The notes: generated from the letters alone by a model not told the origin. 64,000 nucleotides of DNA from Eucommia ulmoides (GCA_016647705.1 CM028326.1:28531401-28595400); one strand, 5' to 3'; shown: positions 11,999 to 23,400, numbered from the stretch's first letter. Translations and numbers: made by a program.

Positions 11999-12199
11999 GA
12001 TAGGCGAAAATGTCCATCCCAACCCTGCCTTGCACCCAATTGATCTTGTCGGTTTATTGTAATGAATGTTTATACTACTTTATTTTTTTGTTATGTCAAC
12101 TTTTATGTATTATAAATTTTATGCACTTGTCGCGCACATTTCTTTATAATGAATCTTATATTTTGTTTATAAATATGATTAAATTTTAATTTCGTACTA
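11999..12199 (+). promoter_or_regulatory. Copied leader cassette upstream of the mobile domain gene
   Basis: Inverted duplicate of 16330-16532. It starts with the last transposase codons (GATAGGCGAAAATGTCC..., then CCCAATTGA) and ends at TTCGTACTA, 40 bp before the gene's ATG. It contains TATAAATA at 12168-12175. The same sequence, same orientation, precedes small gene A. It probably serves as a shared promoter or leader. Confidence 0.75.
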
Positions 12200-12238
12200 A
12201 CAAATTTACCACGAGTGTTGTGGGAAAAAATTTCAGCT

Positions 12239-14641
12239 ATGCATCCTGGGCCTGAATATACTTCAGTTCTACACCAACAGGGACAGCACAGGTCCGAACT
12301 AGTTTGGTTAGCGCAGGTAAACATTTAGGTTATTGCATTTGTTTTTTTTTTTTTTATTTAAGTTTTTTAATTTTTTAATGTTATTTATTATGTCTTATTA
12401 AATGTTTCAGGATATCAATACTTTTGACTGTGTTGGACACGATGTAGGGGAATGGAGAGAAAATGTCCCCCCTAGAGTTATACAGTTAATAGAATCAGTC
12501 GGTTTGTACGGCCCATTTAGGTTGTGGCCGAAGCGGTTAGATAGGGCCCTCATAACCGCGTTGGTAGAGAGATGGCGTCCGGAGACGCACACTTTCCATC
12601 TACCTGTCGGGGAGATGACTGTCACATTGCAGGACGTGACCGTCTTATTGGGGTTACCCGTGCATGGGTTGCCAGTTATCCAGAATGATGACTCGCATGA
12701 GGATATCGTCTGGCAGAGACTCTGCGGTGAGCTACTCGGAGTGCAACCACCAGTGGATAAGATTAGGAATGGGTCTTTGACGTTGAAGTGGTTACGAGAT
12801 ACCTTTGCTATAGTTCCTGACGAGGCCGACGAGGAGGTTATGCATTGCTACGCACGTGCATATTGCTTGCTTATGCTTGGTGAGATGTTGTTTTCTGATA
12901 AATCACACAACAGAGTTAAGTTAGCCTACCTCCTACTGCTGCGTGACTTGACACCTTTCGTCAAGTATAGCTGGGGCAGTGCGACCCTAGCGATCCTCTA
13001 CCGCGAGCTTTGTAAGGCCACGAAGCCCAACACGAAACACATTGCCGGGTGCCTATTTTTGTTGGAGTGTTGGGCTTGGGAGCGATTTCCAAGGCTTCGG
13101 CCTGAAGTAGTCCCTCTCCCCGACTATAATATATTATTCGGAGAGCTCGACTATGGCGGCGACTTGAAGTTCCCAGCTGTTCCGAGGGGTTCTTGGTAAG
13201 TAATTAGTATTTTATTTTTAATTTCATTTATCATGTAATAGATATTTATTTATGGATATTAAACTTATGATTTATATTTTTGGTGTACAGGTGGACTCTT
13301 CAATTTAATTTGGATAATTTGCCGATGCATATTTTGGTGGTGTATCGCGATCAGTTAGATCGCTTGAAGAATGACGAGGTTATTTATTTACTTATATCGA
13401 AATTTTAATTTTTTTATTTGTTTGTTTATATTTTATTTTACAGGTCATTTGGATGCCCTATACCTTGCCGACTTTGCCTCCATATACTAAAGATGGAGAA
13501 GATATTTGGATGGCAAAGTTGCCCCTAATATGCTATGAGATTGTCGAGTACACGTATCCCCTCCGCGTGCTACGGCAGTTTGGTTATCGCCAAGGGGTTC
13601 CTGAACCGGTAATGTGGGATAGGAACTTGCACAAAATTACTCGGCGAGGATACTTCCGTGCAAACTGGGCTGACCATCACCATGCACATATAGTTGCGTG
13701 GAATAATCGGCAAGCACCAGATGTCAGCAATTTTGAGCAAGGGATAGGGGTTGACCAAGAATACATAGATTGGTATTGGCGAATCACACGAAGATTTTTG
13801 GTCAACCCGGCGTACCAACCTCAGTTTGGGTATCTACCAATAGGAGGACGACTGGGATTAGATGTATGATCACATTGACTGTACCATCTGTTTAGTTATA
13901 TGAGTTAGATTGTGTTGTTATTATTCATGTATTAATTAAACCAATTTATGTGTTTCGTAGGATACGGAGGTATCAAACTTGATACGCTTGAGTGATCTAA
14001 CCCTGCGGTCTGGTACTGCAGAATCGGGTATCGAGCTGGCTCATGCCATCAATGATGGCACCATTGGGAGGATGTATCGAGGAGTACCACGCCATGTGGC
14101 AGCTGACGTTCCTTCATCTCCTCAGGCTGCTCCTTAGCCTTCTCCTCAGCCATGGACTTCTGATGCCTATCGTCCAGGTAGTGTGGGCGATGCCGAACCT
14201 TCTACATCGTACGGTATGGGCGCTTATGCCGGATCATCTAGTACGCACGGCATGGGCGCTCATGCCGAATCATCTAGTTCGTACGGCATGGGTGACGATG
14301 CTGGGCCATCCAACATGTACCAGATGCATGACCCTTATTCACATTACGCATCGCAGCTAGGTACACACCCATCATCGTCATTCGTCACTCCGGAGATGGA
14401 TGAATTTATTTCAACTTCAGGCGTCATTCCTCCGGTGGCATTTGCCGAACCCACAAGATTGCAAAGACAAGTGTCGCCGGTGCCGTGGTTCGAGGACAAC
14501 GTCGATGCTATCCCGGGGAGTATGCATCAGGCGTTCACGAACTTCGGACAAGTTACACAAGTTCATGAGGAGGCTGAGGAACCTCCTGTTGCACAACGAC
14601 GAGGGCGGAGGAATGTCCGTCGGAGGCCTTGCGGTACATAA
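12239..14641 (+). CDS. Plant mobile domain (PMD) protein of the MULE, one in-frame TAG
   Basis: Five exons: 12239-12316, 12411-13195, 13291-13378, 13444-13863, 13961-14641, all GT-AG and in phase. Exon 1 is MHPGPEYTSVL...HRSELVW. Exons 2-4 give the PMD (aminotransferase-like) domain: VGLYGPFRLW, LDRALITALVERWRPETHTF, GEMTVTLQDVTVLLGLPVHG, WLRDTF, LLECWAWERFPRLRP. Residues 1-457 are open; TAG at 14135-14137 (codon 516, from CAG or similar) cuts off a low-complexity tail with three YGMG/HGMG repeats and a basic C-terminus RRGRRNVRRRP. PMD proteins occur in hosts (MAIN family, silencing and genome stability) and in plant transposons; a role here is unknown. Confidence 0.87.
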
Positions 14642-15079
14642 TTAGTTATGTAGTTGATAGTTTAGTTATAGAAATGTAAATACATTTTTTTTGTAAATAT
14701 ATAGTTATATAGTAATTTATGTAGTTAGTAAATACATTTTTTTGTAACGTCTGGAGATTTAGAAAGTTGTTGATGTACCGTATATATTGCTTCGCAAATA
14801 GATACAGAATTTGAATGAGAGATCGAGCAATGTGTCTAACATTCCGGAAAGATTCTTAAAAAGGCAAAACAACTTGTAACAGTATAATATTAAAGGCGAT
14901 TAAAGTTAAAATAATCATAAATATTATATTAAAAAAATATTACATAGACGGAAACAAATTTAACGATATTTGTTACAAAACTCATAACAAAGACAGTATA
15001 TAAGAAATACAGTACATAATATCATAAAAATAGTGACAATAAAAACACTCCAAAATAAAATACCAGAGCAAAAAATTAA
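14642..15079. other. Convergent intergenic spacer
   Basis: AT-rich 440 bp between the 3' end of the mobile domain gene and that of small gene B. It should hold both terminators. No ORF seen. Confidence 0.6.
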
Positions 15080-15586
15080 TTATTCTTCATTCGACATGTA
15101 CCCCTCAGACAAATATTCATTGTTATTTATCACGTTATGGTATTCGTTTGGAGAGAGTGCTCTGTTGCTTGCGGCAGCCATTTCATTGGCTAGTTGTAGT
15201 AGATAATATCTATTTCTGCGCAACAACATTCGATTATTCTCCAGGCGAATTCGTGTAATAGCATCTTCAATCTCGATTGTGTCATCAATTATACATCGTC
15301 GAGGCATCTGAAGACTTCGACGATGCGGAACTGGTGCATTAAGATTTCTCAAACAAAATACAAGGTTGTTAGACTCATTCACCCTGTATTCCCATTCTTG
15401 GCGTAGACCGACGCGATACTCTATCGGGTTGGTCTCTTGATCACTCCAGTAATCATCATAATATGGTTTTAAAACCCAACATCTTTGGTGATCCCACGGT
15501 CTATGCCAACCCCAAACACCATATGAGTTCTCCTCACTTGAAAAACCATATGAACTTTCTTCACTTGAATTAATATGTGAAGACAT
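15080..15586 (-). CDS. Small MULE gene B, 168 aa, unknown family
   Basis: The first ATG (15586) gives MSSHINSSEESSYGFSSEEN, then an aromatic stretch (VWGWHRPWDHQRCWVL), a middle block EYRVNES, a helical LENNRMLLRRNRYYLLQLANE and an acidic end. It has no transmembrane segment or zinc motif. It is a paralogue of gene A: shared W.L, YRVN(E/Q)S, N.P..H and ENNRM in the same order. The frame is open upstream to 15634 without ATG. It lies downstream of the transposase on the same strand, where MuDR and VANDAL elements keep accessory genes. No function is assigned. Confidence 0.72.
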   Translation of the reverse strand: MSSHINSSEESSYGFSSEENSYGVWGWHRPWDHQRCWVLKPYYDDYWSDQETNPIEYRVGLRQEWEYRVNESNNLVFCLRNLNAPVPHRRSLQMPRRCIIDDTIEIEDAITRIRLENNRMLLRRNRYYLLQLANEMAAASNRALSPNEYHNVINNNEYLSEGYMSNEE

Positions 15587-15876
15587 TACGAAAATTATAG
15601 GCTGAACAGTTTCTTTACAAATATTATACTGCAAATTAAGAGTTCACAAAAAAATTAGTTTTTTAAAAAGATAATTAATGAAAAATTATGTTTTATAACT
15701 TATGTACACGAGCCTTAAATTAAAAAAAAAAAAACTAACCCAACATCACCTATCAATTGAAAGAGAAAAAGTCAGTTGTTTGGTAGAAGTAACGTTATTA
15801 TAATTTAACGTAGAAATGATACATTAGATTTCAAAGGAAATACATAATTAAACTACAATTCACCAACGTTACTTCA

Positions 15877-16311
15877 TTAAACATTACTCTCATCATCAGA
15901 CATTTCAATATCTGACTGATATTGAGGATTCTTTGCATGTCTCATGTAAGTACGCGATTCGGCGAACAAACCTTGTTCAAGACGCTCACGTGCCGTCGTT
16001 TTAAGCTCATGTTGAAAAATTCGAATTTGCATTCGGTTATTTTCTTCACGGTAGCGATGCAACGCCATTTGAAGATTATGCGGCGTGTCTGTTGGCATTG
16101 TTCTGGCCAATTGATGCACTATTGGAATATTATATTGCCTGCATCCGTCCACCATAACCTCTGATTGGTTGACACGATAAGTGTATTCCTCCCGCATCCT
16201 TGCAACCGACCGTGAAGAGTAACGAACTCTTGGATCTAAAGAGTATGAGAATTCGTCTTCCAAAAGCCAGTTACGTCCCATTGAACGATACAAATCTCTC
16301 ACCGTGTACAT
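15877..16311 (-). CDS. Small MULE gene A, 144 aa, paralogue of gene B
   Basis: ATG at 16311 (MYTVRDLYRSMGRNWLLEDE), stop at 15877. It shares with gene B: W(L/V)L, YRVN(Q/E)S, a NIPIVH/NAPVPH step, then R.REENNRM/RIRLENNRM leading a predicted helix, and an acidic end (SDIEMSDDESNV). It is open without breaks, unlike the two large genes. Its upstream 200 bp is copied in front of the mobile domain gene. I recognise no known domain; it may be a DNA- or protein-binding accessory. Confidence 0.74.
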   Translation of the reverse strand: MYTVRDLYRSMGRNWLLEDEFSYSLDPRVRYSSRSVARMREEYTYRVNQSEVMVDGCRQYNIPIVHQLARTMPTDTPHNLQMALHRYREENNRMQIRIFQHELKTTARERLEQGLFAESRTYMRHAKNPQYQSDIEMSDDESNV

Positions 16312-16329
16312 TTTCAATCCTTTTAATTT

Positions 16330-16532
16330 TAGTACGAAATTAAAATTTAATCATATTTATAAACAAAATATAAGATTCATTATAAAGGCAATATGCGCAA
16401 CAAGTGCATAGAATTTATAATACATAACAGTTGACATAACAAAAAAAAAAAAATAGCATAAACATTCATTACAATAAACCGATAAGATCAATTGGGTGCA
16501 TGGCGGGGTCGGGATGGACATTTTCGCCTATC
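16330..16532 (-). promoter_or_regulatory. Leader cassette upstream of small gene A, overlapping the transposase 3' end
   Basis: Counterpart of 11999-12199. On the minus strand it holds the transposase C-terminal codons and stop, then an AT-rich region with TATAAATA near 16354-16361, and ends 19 bp before the ATG of gene A (16311). Confidence 0.72.
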
Positions 16533-19288
16533 ATGTCCAGTTTGGGAACATAAACCGCAATGATTTGTCATTGTTCTGCGCGACTGATCCATCTCGTTTT
16601 GAATGCGAGTGGAATTGGGTCGACCACGATGCACAACTCGAAGTCTATCATGGTCTGGAATGAGGTTCGGAAAATTGGTCTCTAGCCAGTAGTCCTCATG
16701 AAGAATCGGCCGAAACGAAGACTCCCATGCCATCAATTGGTTTGTCATTGTATACTCAGCAACAATATAGCGGAATGCATTAACTTCACTATACTCCGTG
16801 GCCACAAGCATATGGGAGCACGGATATCGCCAAATTTTAAACTTCCCACATGTGCAATCAGGGTTATCTCCTAGTGTGACTTCATGAGGAATCAAGCCCC
16901 CAGTAAGAGTCTTCCTAGTTTTCACATGGAAGATCATATTCTCTCTAGAAAAAAAAATATTTAGTTGTTAAATTATGTCGTAACAATTATATGTAACGTG
17001 AAAAAATAATAATGAATACTAAATTACCGATTGAATATTTGAATCTCGTATGTTTTAGACTTGGCTTAAGATTTCTGTATTTTATCAAGGACGTGTTTAG
17101 CATATACGTAACCGTCAGCTGAGTCCTTTAAAGCTTGTTGTCGACCAATATCAAAGTATTTAACCATCCTGTAGAACGTAATCTTGACGGCTGCAGTTAT
17201 TGGAACATTTCTTGCACCCTTTAAACAGTTGTTAAATACCTCTGCATAATTGGTCGTCATGACTCCCCAACGCTTACCATTGTCGTGTGCCCTGATCCAT
17301 TTGTAAGGTGCATGATTGCTCAACCATGCATGCGTCTGAACATCAATCTTTTTTATCTCTTCCATGATAGCATCGTATTTTCGAATTTGTGTTGCAGCAC
17401 CTGCATTCCAAGCAAGATCTTTGAGATGCTGATTTTTAGCAATCTTATTGAAATTGCTACAAAGGTTCCGCAAACAAAATCGATGATATCGGAGGGGCTC
17501 GTTATGTTGATTAAGCCAAATATTGTCAACTGCACTAATAATGTCGGCGTGTCTATCAGATATCAATGTAACCTCAGGACGATCACCGACAATATGACAC
17601 TTAAGCATGTAGATGAACCAGCGCCAACATCGGTAATCCTCCGTCGGTACGACTGCAAAAGCCAATGGGTAGCACTTGTTGGACGACGTCATTCCTATGG
17701 CGATTAAAATCTTTCCATCATATTTACCATACAAATGGGTCCCGTCAATGGTGATTACAGGGCGACAATAACGCCATCCGTCGACTGAAGCTTTGAATGC
17801 CCAAAATACCATGTCGAACATCCTATAGTCAGGCATATCAGTCGACACAGTGCTCCACTCGACAATCGTACCTGCATTGTAGTGCTGCAACGCGACCATA
17901 AACTTCGGTAACTTTCAGTATGATTCATCCCAATCTCCGAACAAGGTCTCAATGGCTTTAGATCTAGCCAACCAAGCTTTTCTATAGGAGATAGTGTATC
18001 CATGAGCCTCTTTCACGTAAGCCACAATGACGTCAATCTTCAATTCTGGATCCTGTTCTACTTGTCCAAGTATTAGGTTCGAAATGAGTGCAGAATCCAA
18101 ATTTTTATGATCTACAGCAGTATGATTATAGAAACATGTGTGTTGCCCCTCATACTGTGTAATCTCAAGCATACCGTGACTTTTTTTCCTCCTCGCCCGC
18201 AACCTCCAATCGCATCCATGCGAACAATTAATCGACCAGAGCTTCTTGTTCGTTTGCGAGACATAAAACTCTTTGTTCTTTTTCAAGTGGTAAAATTTGA
18301 CGGCCTGCTGGAGATGTTCCTTGTCCTTAAAGACCATACCAGTACGGAATTCGTCCATCTCCGGTGTCCAAAAATTCTTCCGCAACTTCGGCTCGTATTT
18401 CGCCAAGTCATCGTCGTCACCCCATTCCAAGTTATTGAAAAATGAAATTACATTGTCTAACTCCAATTGCTGATTTTCACCCCCTTGCCCGCTAGGCCCA
18501 GCATCTAGATCTTCGTCTGGCTGAAACGCAAAATCCGCATCGAACTCTTCTTCTGACACATCGTCGCGACTATCAATTGTATCAAAGTCACCACCATAAT
18601 TACTTATGTTATCTTGCGGCGGACTACTCGGTGAATAATGGGGATGTGGAAGAGCAGAGCTGGTGCCATGACCACGGTCAATCATACTATGAGAATGATC
18701 TTGCTCTGGAATATAGGGGAGTGGGACGGTGTAATTAGACTCAAGTAATTGGGGGTGCAGCATAGGAGTATTGTGGGAATGATATTGTTCTAGACTGTAA
18801 GGGGGTGGGATGGTGTAATTAGATTGGACTGCTTGGGGAACGGTGCCGAAAAATTGTCCGTCAGATTGGATACTGTACGGATTTAAACTCTGGGTCATTA
18901 AGTTGGTAAAATGACCACTTGGGGGAAAAAAATTTGGACCATCATCAAATGCCCGTTCTATCTCTACATATACTTCAACAGCAAGAAGGGAGGGTATATA
19001 CAGAGGTAACTCAAGCACTTGGTTTAATGCTGAGTCATCCTCGATAGAAAACAAGGTATATTTATAGTTCGACCCGAAAAGAGCCATCGGCATCCTACAC
19101 TTTAGTTTCAAAATTCCAGTAACCCCATCTTCAAGAACACATGGTTTTAGCGTCTCAATTAATTTATTTAAGCTTGTTCCCCTACGGACAACCAAAGATT
19201 TTACAACTGATGTACTATAACAAACCCCGAACTCCGTACCTTCCAATATTCTACCACCCCAATACAATAACAATCGAACGTGATCCAT
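16488..19288 (-). CDS. MURA-type MULE transposase, two in-frame stops
   Basis: Two exons, 19288-17028 and 16944-16488, with GT/AG at an 83-bp intron; 906 codons. The order is typical: N-terminal MDHVRLLLYWGG, MuDR DNA-binding region near codons 340-455 (FKDKEHLQQAVKFYHLKKN; CSHGCDWRLRARRK), DDE core with D515 (ITIDGTHL), D578 (LISDRHADI), E683 (NYAEVFNN), then SWIM zinc finger C-T-C...C-S-H and a C-terminal CCHC knuckle CGLCSQTGHDRRKC. Stops are TGA (17915-17917, codon 458, just before the core) and TAA (17066-17068, codon 741). Otherwise the frame is open, so inactivation looks recent. Stop readthrough is not excluded. Confidence 0.9.
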
Positions 19289-19639
19289 TTCAAGCGACTA
19301 TCATTTGACAAGGCAAAACAAAACAAGAAAATAATATCGTTAACTAAAACTCAATCACAAAAGTATGTTGGTTTATAGTGTTCATTTTTTATGGGTTAGA
19401 CTAATTTATTTTCAATCCTTAATATTTTACTTATTTTGAATTTATTCAATAATTATTTTAACTTTAACTCTAAATCGAATATAAATTCCACGTCAAGCTA
19501 ATATCAACTAAATAGATTCAATTAATTTGAGGAATGAAAGTGCACAATTTGTACATCATATTCCAATGTTTGTAGTGTAAATTTTTTATGGATTTCAGTA
19601 ATTTATTTTCAATCTTAACATTTTACTTACCAATATAAC
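19289..19639. other. 5' flank of transposase, non-coding
   Basis: AT-rich, no ORF. A T-rich tract followed by GATAG, nine bases before the transposase ATG, could be an acceptor for an intron that starts in the TIR. Confidence 0.45.
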
Positions 19640-22573
19640 AAGTTTAATAAACTAACCAAAAATTCTTTTATATAAGTTTAAACAAATACATTTTAAATTA
19701 AATAACGAAATTCAAAAAATAAAATAAATTAACAAATTAAACAAATAATAGGTATTTTAATTTTATATTTTTCTAATTATCAACTTTTCAGGGCCAAAAT
19801 GTATATTTTTAATTAAATAGCTAAATTAGAAAATTAAACTAACTAAAAATGTAATATGTTGATTTATATTTTCCTACACATGTGAAAGGGGCGAAAGTAT
19901 AATTTTTAATTTAACGAAAAATAAAACAAATAATAGGTATTTTAATTTTATATTTTTCTAATTGTCAAATTTTCAGGGCCCAAAGTGTATATTTTTAATT
20001 AAATAGCTAAATTAGAAAATTAAACTAATTAAAAATGTAATATGTTGATTTATATTTTCGTACACATGTGAAAGAGGCGAAAGTGTAATTTTTAATTTAA
20101 CAACTAAATTAACAAATTAAATAAATACATTTTAAATTAAATAACGAAATTAAAAATAAAATTAACTAACAATTTATTTTAAAACAATAGGTTGAATATT
20201 TAATATTTTTCTAATTGAAAAAATTTCAAGGGCCAAAGTGTATATTTTCCTACACATATGAACGGGGCGAAAGTGTAATTTTTAATTTAACAACTAAATT
20301 AAACAAATAATAGGTATTTTAATTTTATATTTTTCTAATTATCAAAATTTAAGGGGCCAAAGTGTATATTTTTAATTAAATAGCTAAATTAAAAAATTAA
20401 ACTAACTAAAAATATAATATGTTGATTTATATTTTCCTACACATGTGAACGGGGCGAAAGTGTAATTTTTAATTTAACAACTAAATTAACAAATTAAACA
20501 AAATAATAGATATTTTAATTTTATATTTTTCTAATTATCAAAATTTCAGGCGCCAAAGTGTATTTTAATTAAATAGCTAAATTAGAAAATTAAACTAACT
20601 AAAAATGTAATATTTTGATTTATATTTTCGTACACATGTGAAAGGGGAGAAAGTGTAATTTTTAATTTAACAACTAAATTAACAAATTAAATAAATACAT
20701 TTTAAATTAAATAACGAAATTAAAAAATGAAACTAACTAACAATTTATTTTAAAACAATAGGTTGAATATTTAATATTTTTCTAATTGAAAAAATTTCAA
20801 GGGCCAAAGTGTATATTTTCCTACACATGTGAAAGGGGCGAAAGTGTAATTTTTAAATTAACAACTAAATTAAACAAATAATAGGTATTTTAATTTTATA
20901 TTTTTCTAATTATCAAAATTTAAGGGGCCAAAGTGTATATTTTTAATTAAATAGCTAAATTACAAAATTAAACTAACTAAAAATGTAATATGTTGATTTA
21001 TATTTTCCTACACATGTGAAAGGGGCGAAAGTGTAATTTTTAATTTAACAACTAAATTAAACAAATAATAGGTATTTTAATTTTATATTTTTCTAATTAT
21101 CAAAATTTAAGGGGCCAAAGTGTATATTTTTAATTAAATAGCTAAATTACAAAATTAAACTAACTAAAAATGTAATATGTTGATTTATATTTTCGTACAC
21201 ATGTGAAAGGGGCGAAAGTGTAATTTTTAATTTAACAACTAAATTAACAAATTAAATAAATACATTTTAAATTAAATAACAAAATTAAAAAATGAAACTA
21301 ACTAACAATTTATTTTAAAACAATAGGTTGAATATTTAATATTTTTTTAATTGAAAAAATTTCAAGGGCCAAAGTGTATATTTTCGTACACATGTGAAAG
21401 GGGCGAAAGTGTAATTTTTAATTTAACAACTAAATTAACAAATTAAATAAATATATTTTAAATTAAATAACGAAATTAAAAAATGAAACTAACTAACAAT
21501 TTATTTTAAAACAATAGGTTGAATATTTAATATTTTTCTAATTGAAAAAATTTCAAGGGCCAAAGTGTATATTTTTCTACACATGTGAAAGGGGCGAAAG
21601 TGTAATTTTTAATTTAACAACTAAATTAAACGAATAATAGGTATTTTAATTTTATATTTTTCTAATTATCAAAATTTAAGGGGCCAAAGTGTATATTTTT
21701 AATTAAATAGCTAAATTACAAAATTAAACTAACTAAAAATGTAATATGTTGATTTATATTTTCCTACACATGTGAACGGGGCGAAAGTGTAATTTTTAAT
21801 GTAACAACTAAATTAACAAATTAAATAAAATAATAGGTATTTTAATTTTATATTTTTCGAATTATCAAAATTTTAGGGGCCAAAGTGTATTTTTAATTAA
21901 ATAGCTAAATTAGAAAATTAAACTAACTAAAAATGTAATATGTTGATTTATATTTTCATACACATGGGGCGAAAGTGTAATTTTTAATTTAACAAATAAA
22001 TTAACAAATTAAATAAATACATTTTAAATTAAATAACAAAATTCAAAAATGAAACTAACTAACAATTTATTTTAAAACAATAGGTTGAAAATTTTATATT
22101 TTTGTAATTGAAAAAATTTCAGGGGCCAAAGTGTATATTTTTCTACACATGTGAAAGGAGACAAAGTGTAATTTTTAATTTAACAACTAAATTAACAAAT
22201 TAAACTAACCAACTAATTAAACAACTAAACCAACAAATTAAATTAACAAAACAAACAAACTAACTAATAATTTATTTTAAAATAATATATTAAAAATTTA
22301 TATTTTTCTAGTTGTTATACTTTTAGGGGTCAAAGTGCATATTTTTTTAATTAAATAGCTAGAGTAAAAAATTAAACTAACTAACTAACATTTTTTTTGA
22401 AATAATATATTATTTTATATTTTCTTAAACATGTGAAAATGACCAAAGTATAATTTTTAATTCAACAATTAAATTAACAAATTAAACTAACCAACTAACT
22501 AACAAATAAAAGTAAAAAATATACTAATTAAATTAAAAAAATAAATAAAAAAAAACGTTAAAAATATACTAAC
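19640..22573 (-). repeat. Right subterminal array, about 190-bp units
   Basis: Same two unit types as the left array, in inverted orientation (CCTACACATGTGAA then GGGGCGAAAGTGT), about 13 units. The inner edge near 19640 is approximate. Confidence 0.87.
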
Positions 22574-22700
22574 CTGTGCATAGAGGAGTAGAAGTCTGAA
22601 TAGAAGAAGTGTAACTAGAACAAAAAAATATCAAAATGAAGAACAAATGAGAGAAGGAGTAAATGAAGAAGTATGAATTTTAATGAAATCCGGTAAGTAA

Positions 22701-22708
22701 TATTTATA
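22701..22708 (-). promoter_or_regulatory. TATA box in right TIR, inward-facing
   Basis: Mirror copy of 9172-9179, facing the transposase gene. The leader ends at a donor-like CAG/GTTAGT with GT at 22572-22573. Confidence 0.55.
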
Positions 22709-22860
22709 GGCGAAATTGTGCACATATATCGAGATTTTAAAATTTCAAATTAAAGTTAAACCTATACCTATACCTATATAAAAAAAAAAATAGCCTGCCT
22801 TCTTTGTAGAAAAAAAAAAAAGGGGAGAAGGCAGCCTAAAAAAGGCTGCCTTCTCTGCAG

Positions 22861-23163
22861 CTTTGGCCGGTCGTTTGACCGGCCAAAGCAAACGGCGACC
22901 AGCCGTGTAAACGGCTGGTCGCCGTTTGGTGATCCCGCCCTTCACAAGGGCGGGATCACATTTTTAAAAGAAAAAAAATTCCATTTGATCCTGCCCTTGT
23001 GATGGGCAAGATCAAATAAAAAAAAAAAAAAAAAATTTATTGATCCCGCCCTTCGCAAGGGCGGGATCAAATTAAATTAATTTTTTTTGATCCCGCTGTT
23101 CACAAGCGCGGGATCAAAAAAAAAAAAAAAAAAATTCGATTTCGCCCTTCACAAGGGCGAAAT
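22861..23163. repeat. Ladder of seven hairpins in right TIR
   Basis: Same order mirrored: 22861-22888, 22889-22928, 22931-22957, 22987-23013, 23042-23068, 23089-23115 and 23138-23163. 22987-23013 shows paired changes (CTGCCC/GGGCAAG) that weaken its stem. Confidence 0.88.
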
Positions 23164-23242
23164 GCATTATTCACGTAAATAAGTTAAAAACTATTCTCAT
23201 TCAGTAATTTTTTTTTTTTAATATTTAATAGGTAAACAACTC

Positions 23243-23254
23243 TTTTTTTTTTAT
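23243..23254. repeat. Right target-site duplication of giant MULE
   Basis: T10-A-T directly after the element, matching 8705-8716. Confidence 0.65.
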
Positions 23255-23400
23255 TGTGCAAAATCACATCAAAATAAGGGGTATTAAGAGACTATTCACA
23301 CAAAAAAATCAGTCAAATGGAGTTGATTGTCATTGGTAAAATGACAAAAGAGATATCTAATTTATATAAAAAAGACAAGGGAAGTAAATGGTATAAACCT
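23255..23400 (-). repeat. Right TIR of outer element
   Basis: Inverted counterpart of 6598-6760. The inner MULE inserted at its inner edge, in a T-run at 23243-23254. Confidence 0.65.

Larger units (their letters stand above)
8717..23242. mobile_element. Giant (14.5 kb) MULE with transposase, plant mobile domain gene and two small ORFs
   Basis: The ends are inverted: GAGTTGTTTACCTATTAAAT at 8717 and its complement ending at 23242. The inverted similarity covers leader, hairpins and repeat arrays, about 3.3-3.6 kb per arm. Both flanks carry T10-AT (8705-8716, 23243-23254), the apparent target duplication. Inside, a mobile domain gene (+) faces two small paralogous genes and a MURA-type transposase (all -). 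It is nested in the Pack-MULE, inside the 25-kb PP2A intron. Both large genes have nonsense codons, so this copy looks recently inactivated. Confidence 0.88.
22574..23242 (-). repeat. Right TIR of giant MULE
   Basis: Inverted match to 8717-9305 with the same hairpins, TATA box and donor-like site. Confidence 0.88.
6598..23400. mobile_element. Outer Pack-MULE-like element (interrupted by the 14.5-kb MULE)
   Basis: The left end reads GGATTTATACCACTTACC; the right end, reversed, reads AGGTTTATACCATTTACTTCC. Resemblance runs about 150 bp inwards (TCATTTTAC, AATACCC blocks). Flanks are TTTAATTAAG (6588-6597) and TTTAATCAAG (23401-23410), a 10-bp duplication with one mismatch, as for MULEs. Without the nested MULE it is about 2.3 kb. 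It has no transposase and carries a host gene fragment (VPS2 type), fitting a non-autonomous gene-capturing MULE. Confidence 0.72.

Noticed and set aside
14043-14360. ORF overlapping the PMD gene in another frame
   Set aside because: It is a shadow of exon 5, which reads in the frame joined by the splice sites; the alternative is a product of the repeat codons.
17285-18445. Plus-strand ORFs at 17285-17707 and 18107-18445
   Set aside because: Antisense shadows of the transposase, which has recognisable domains.
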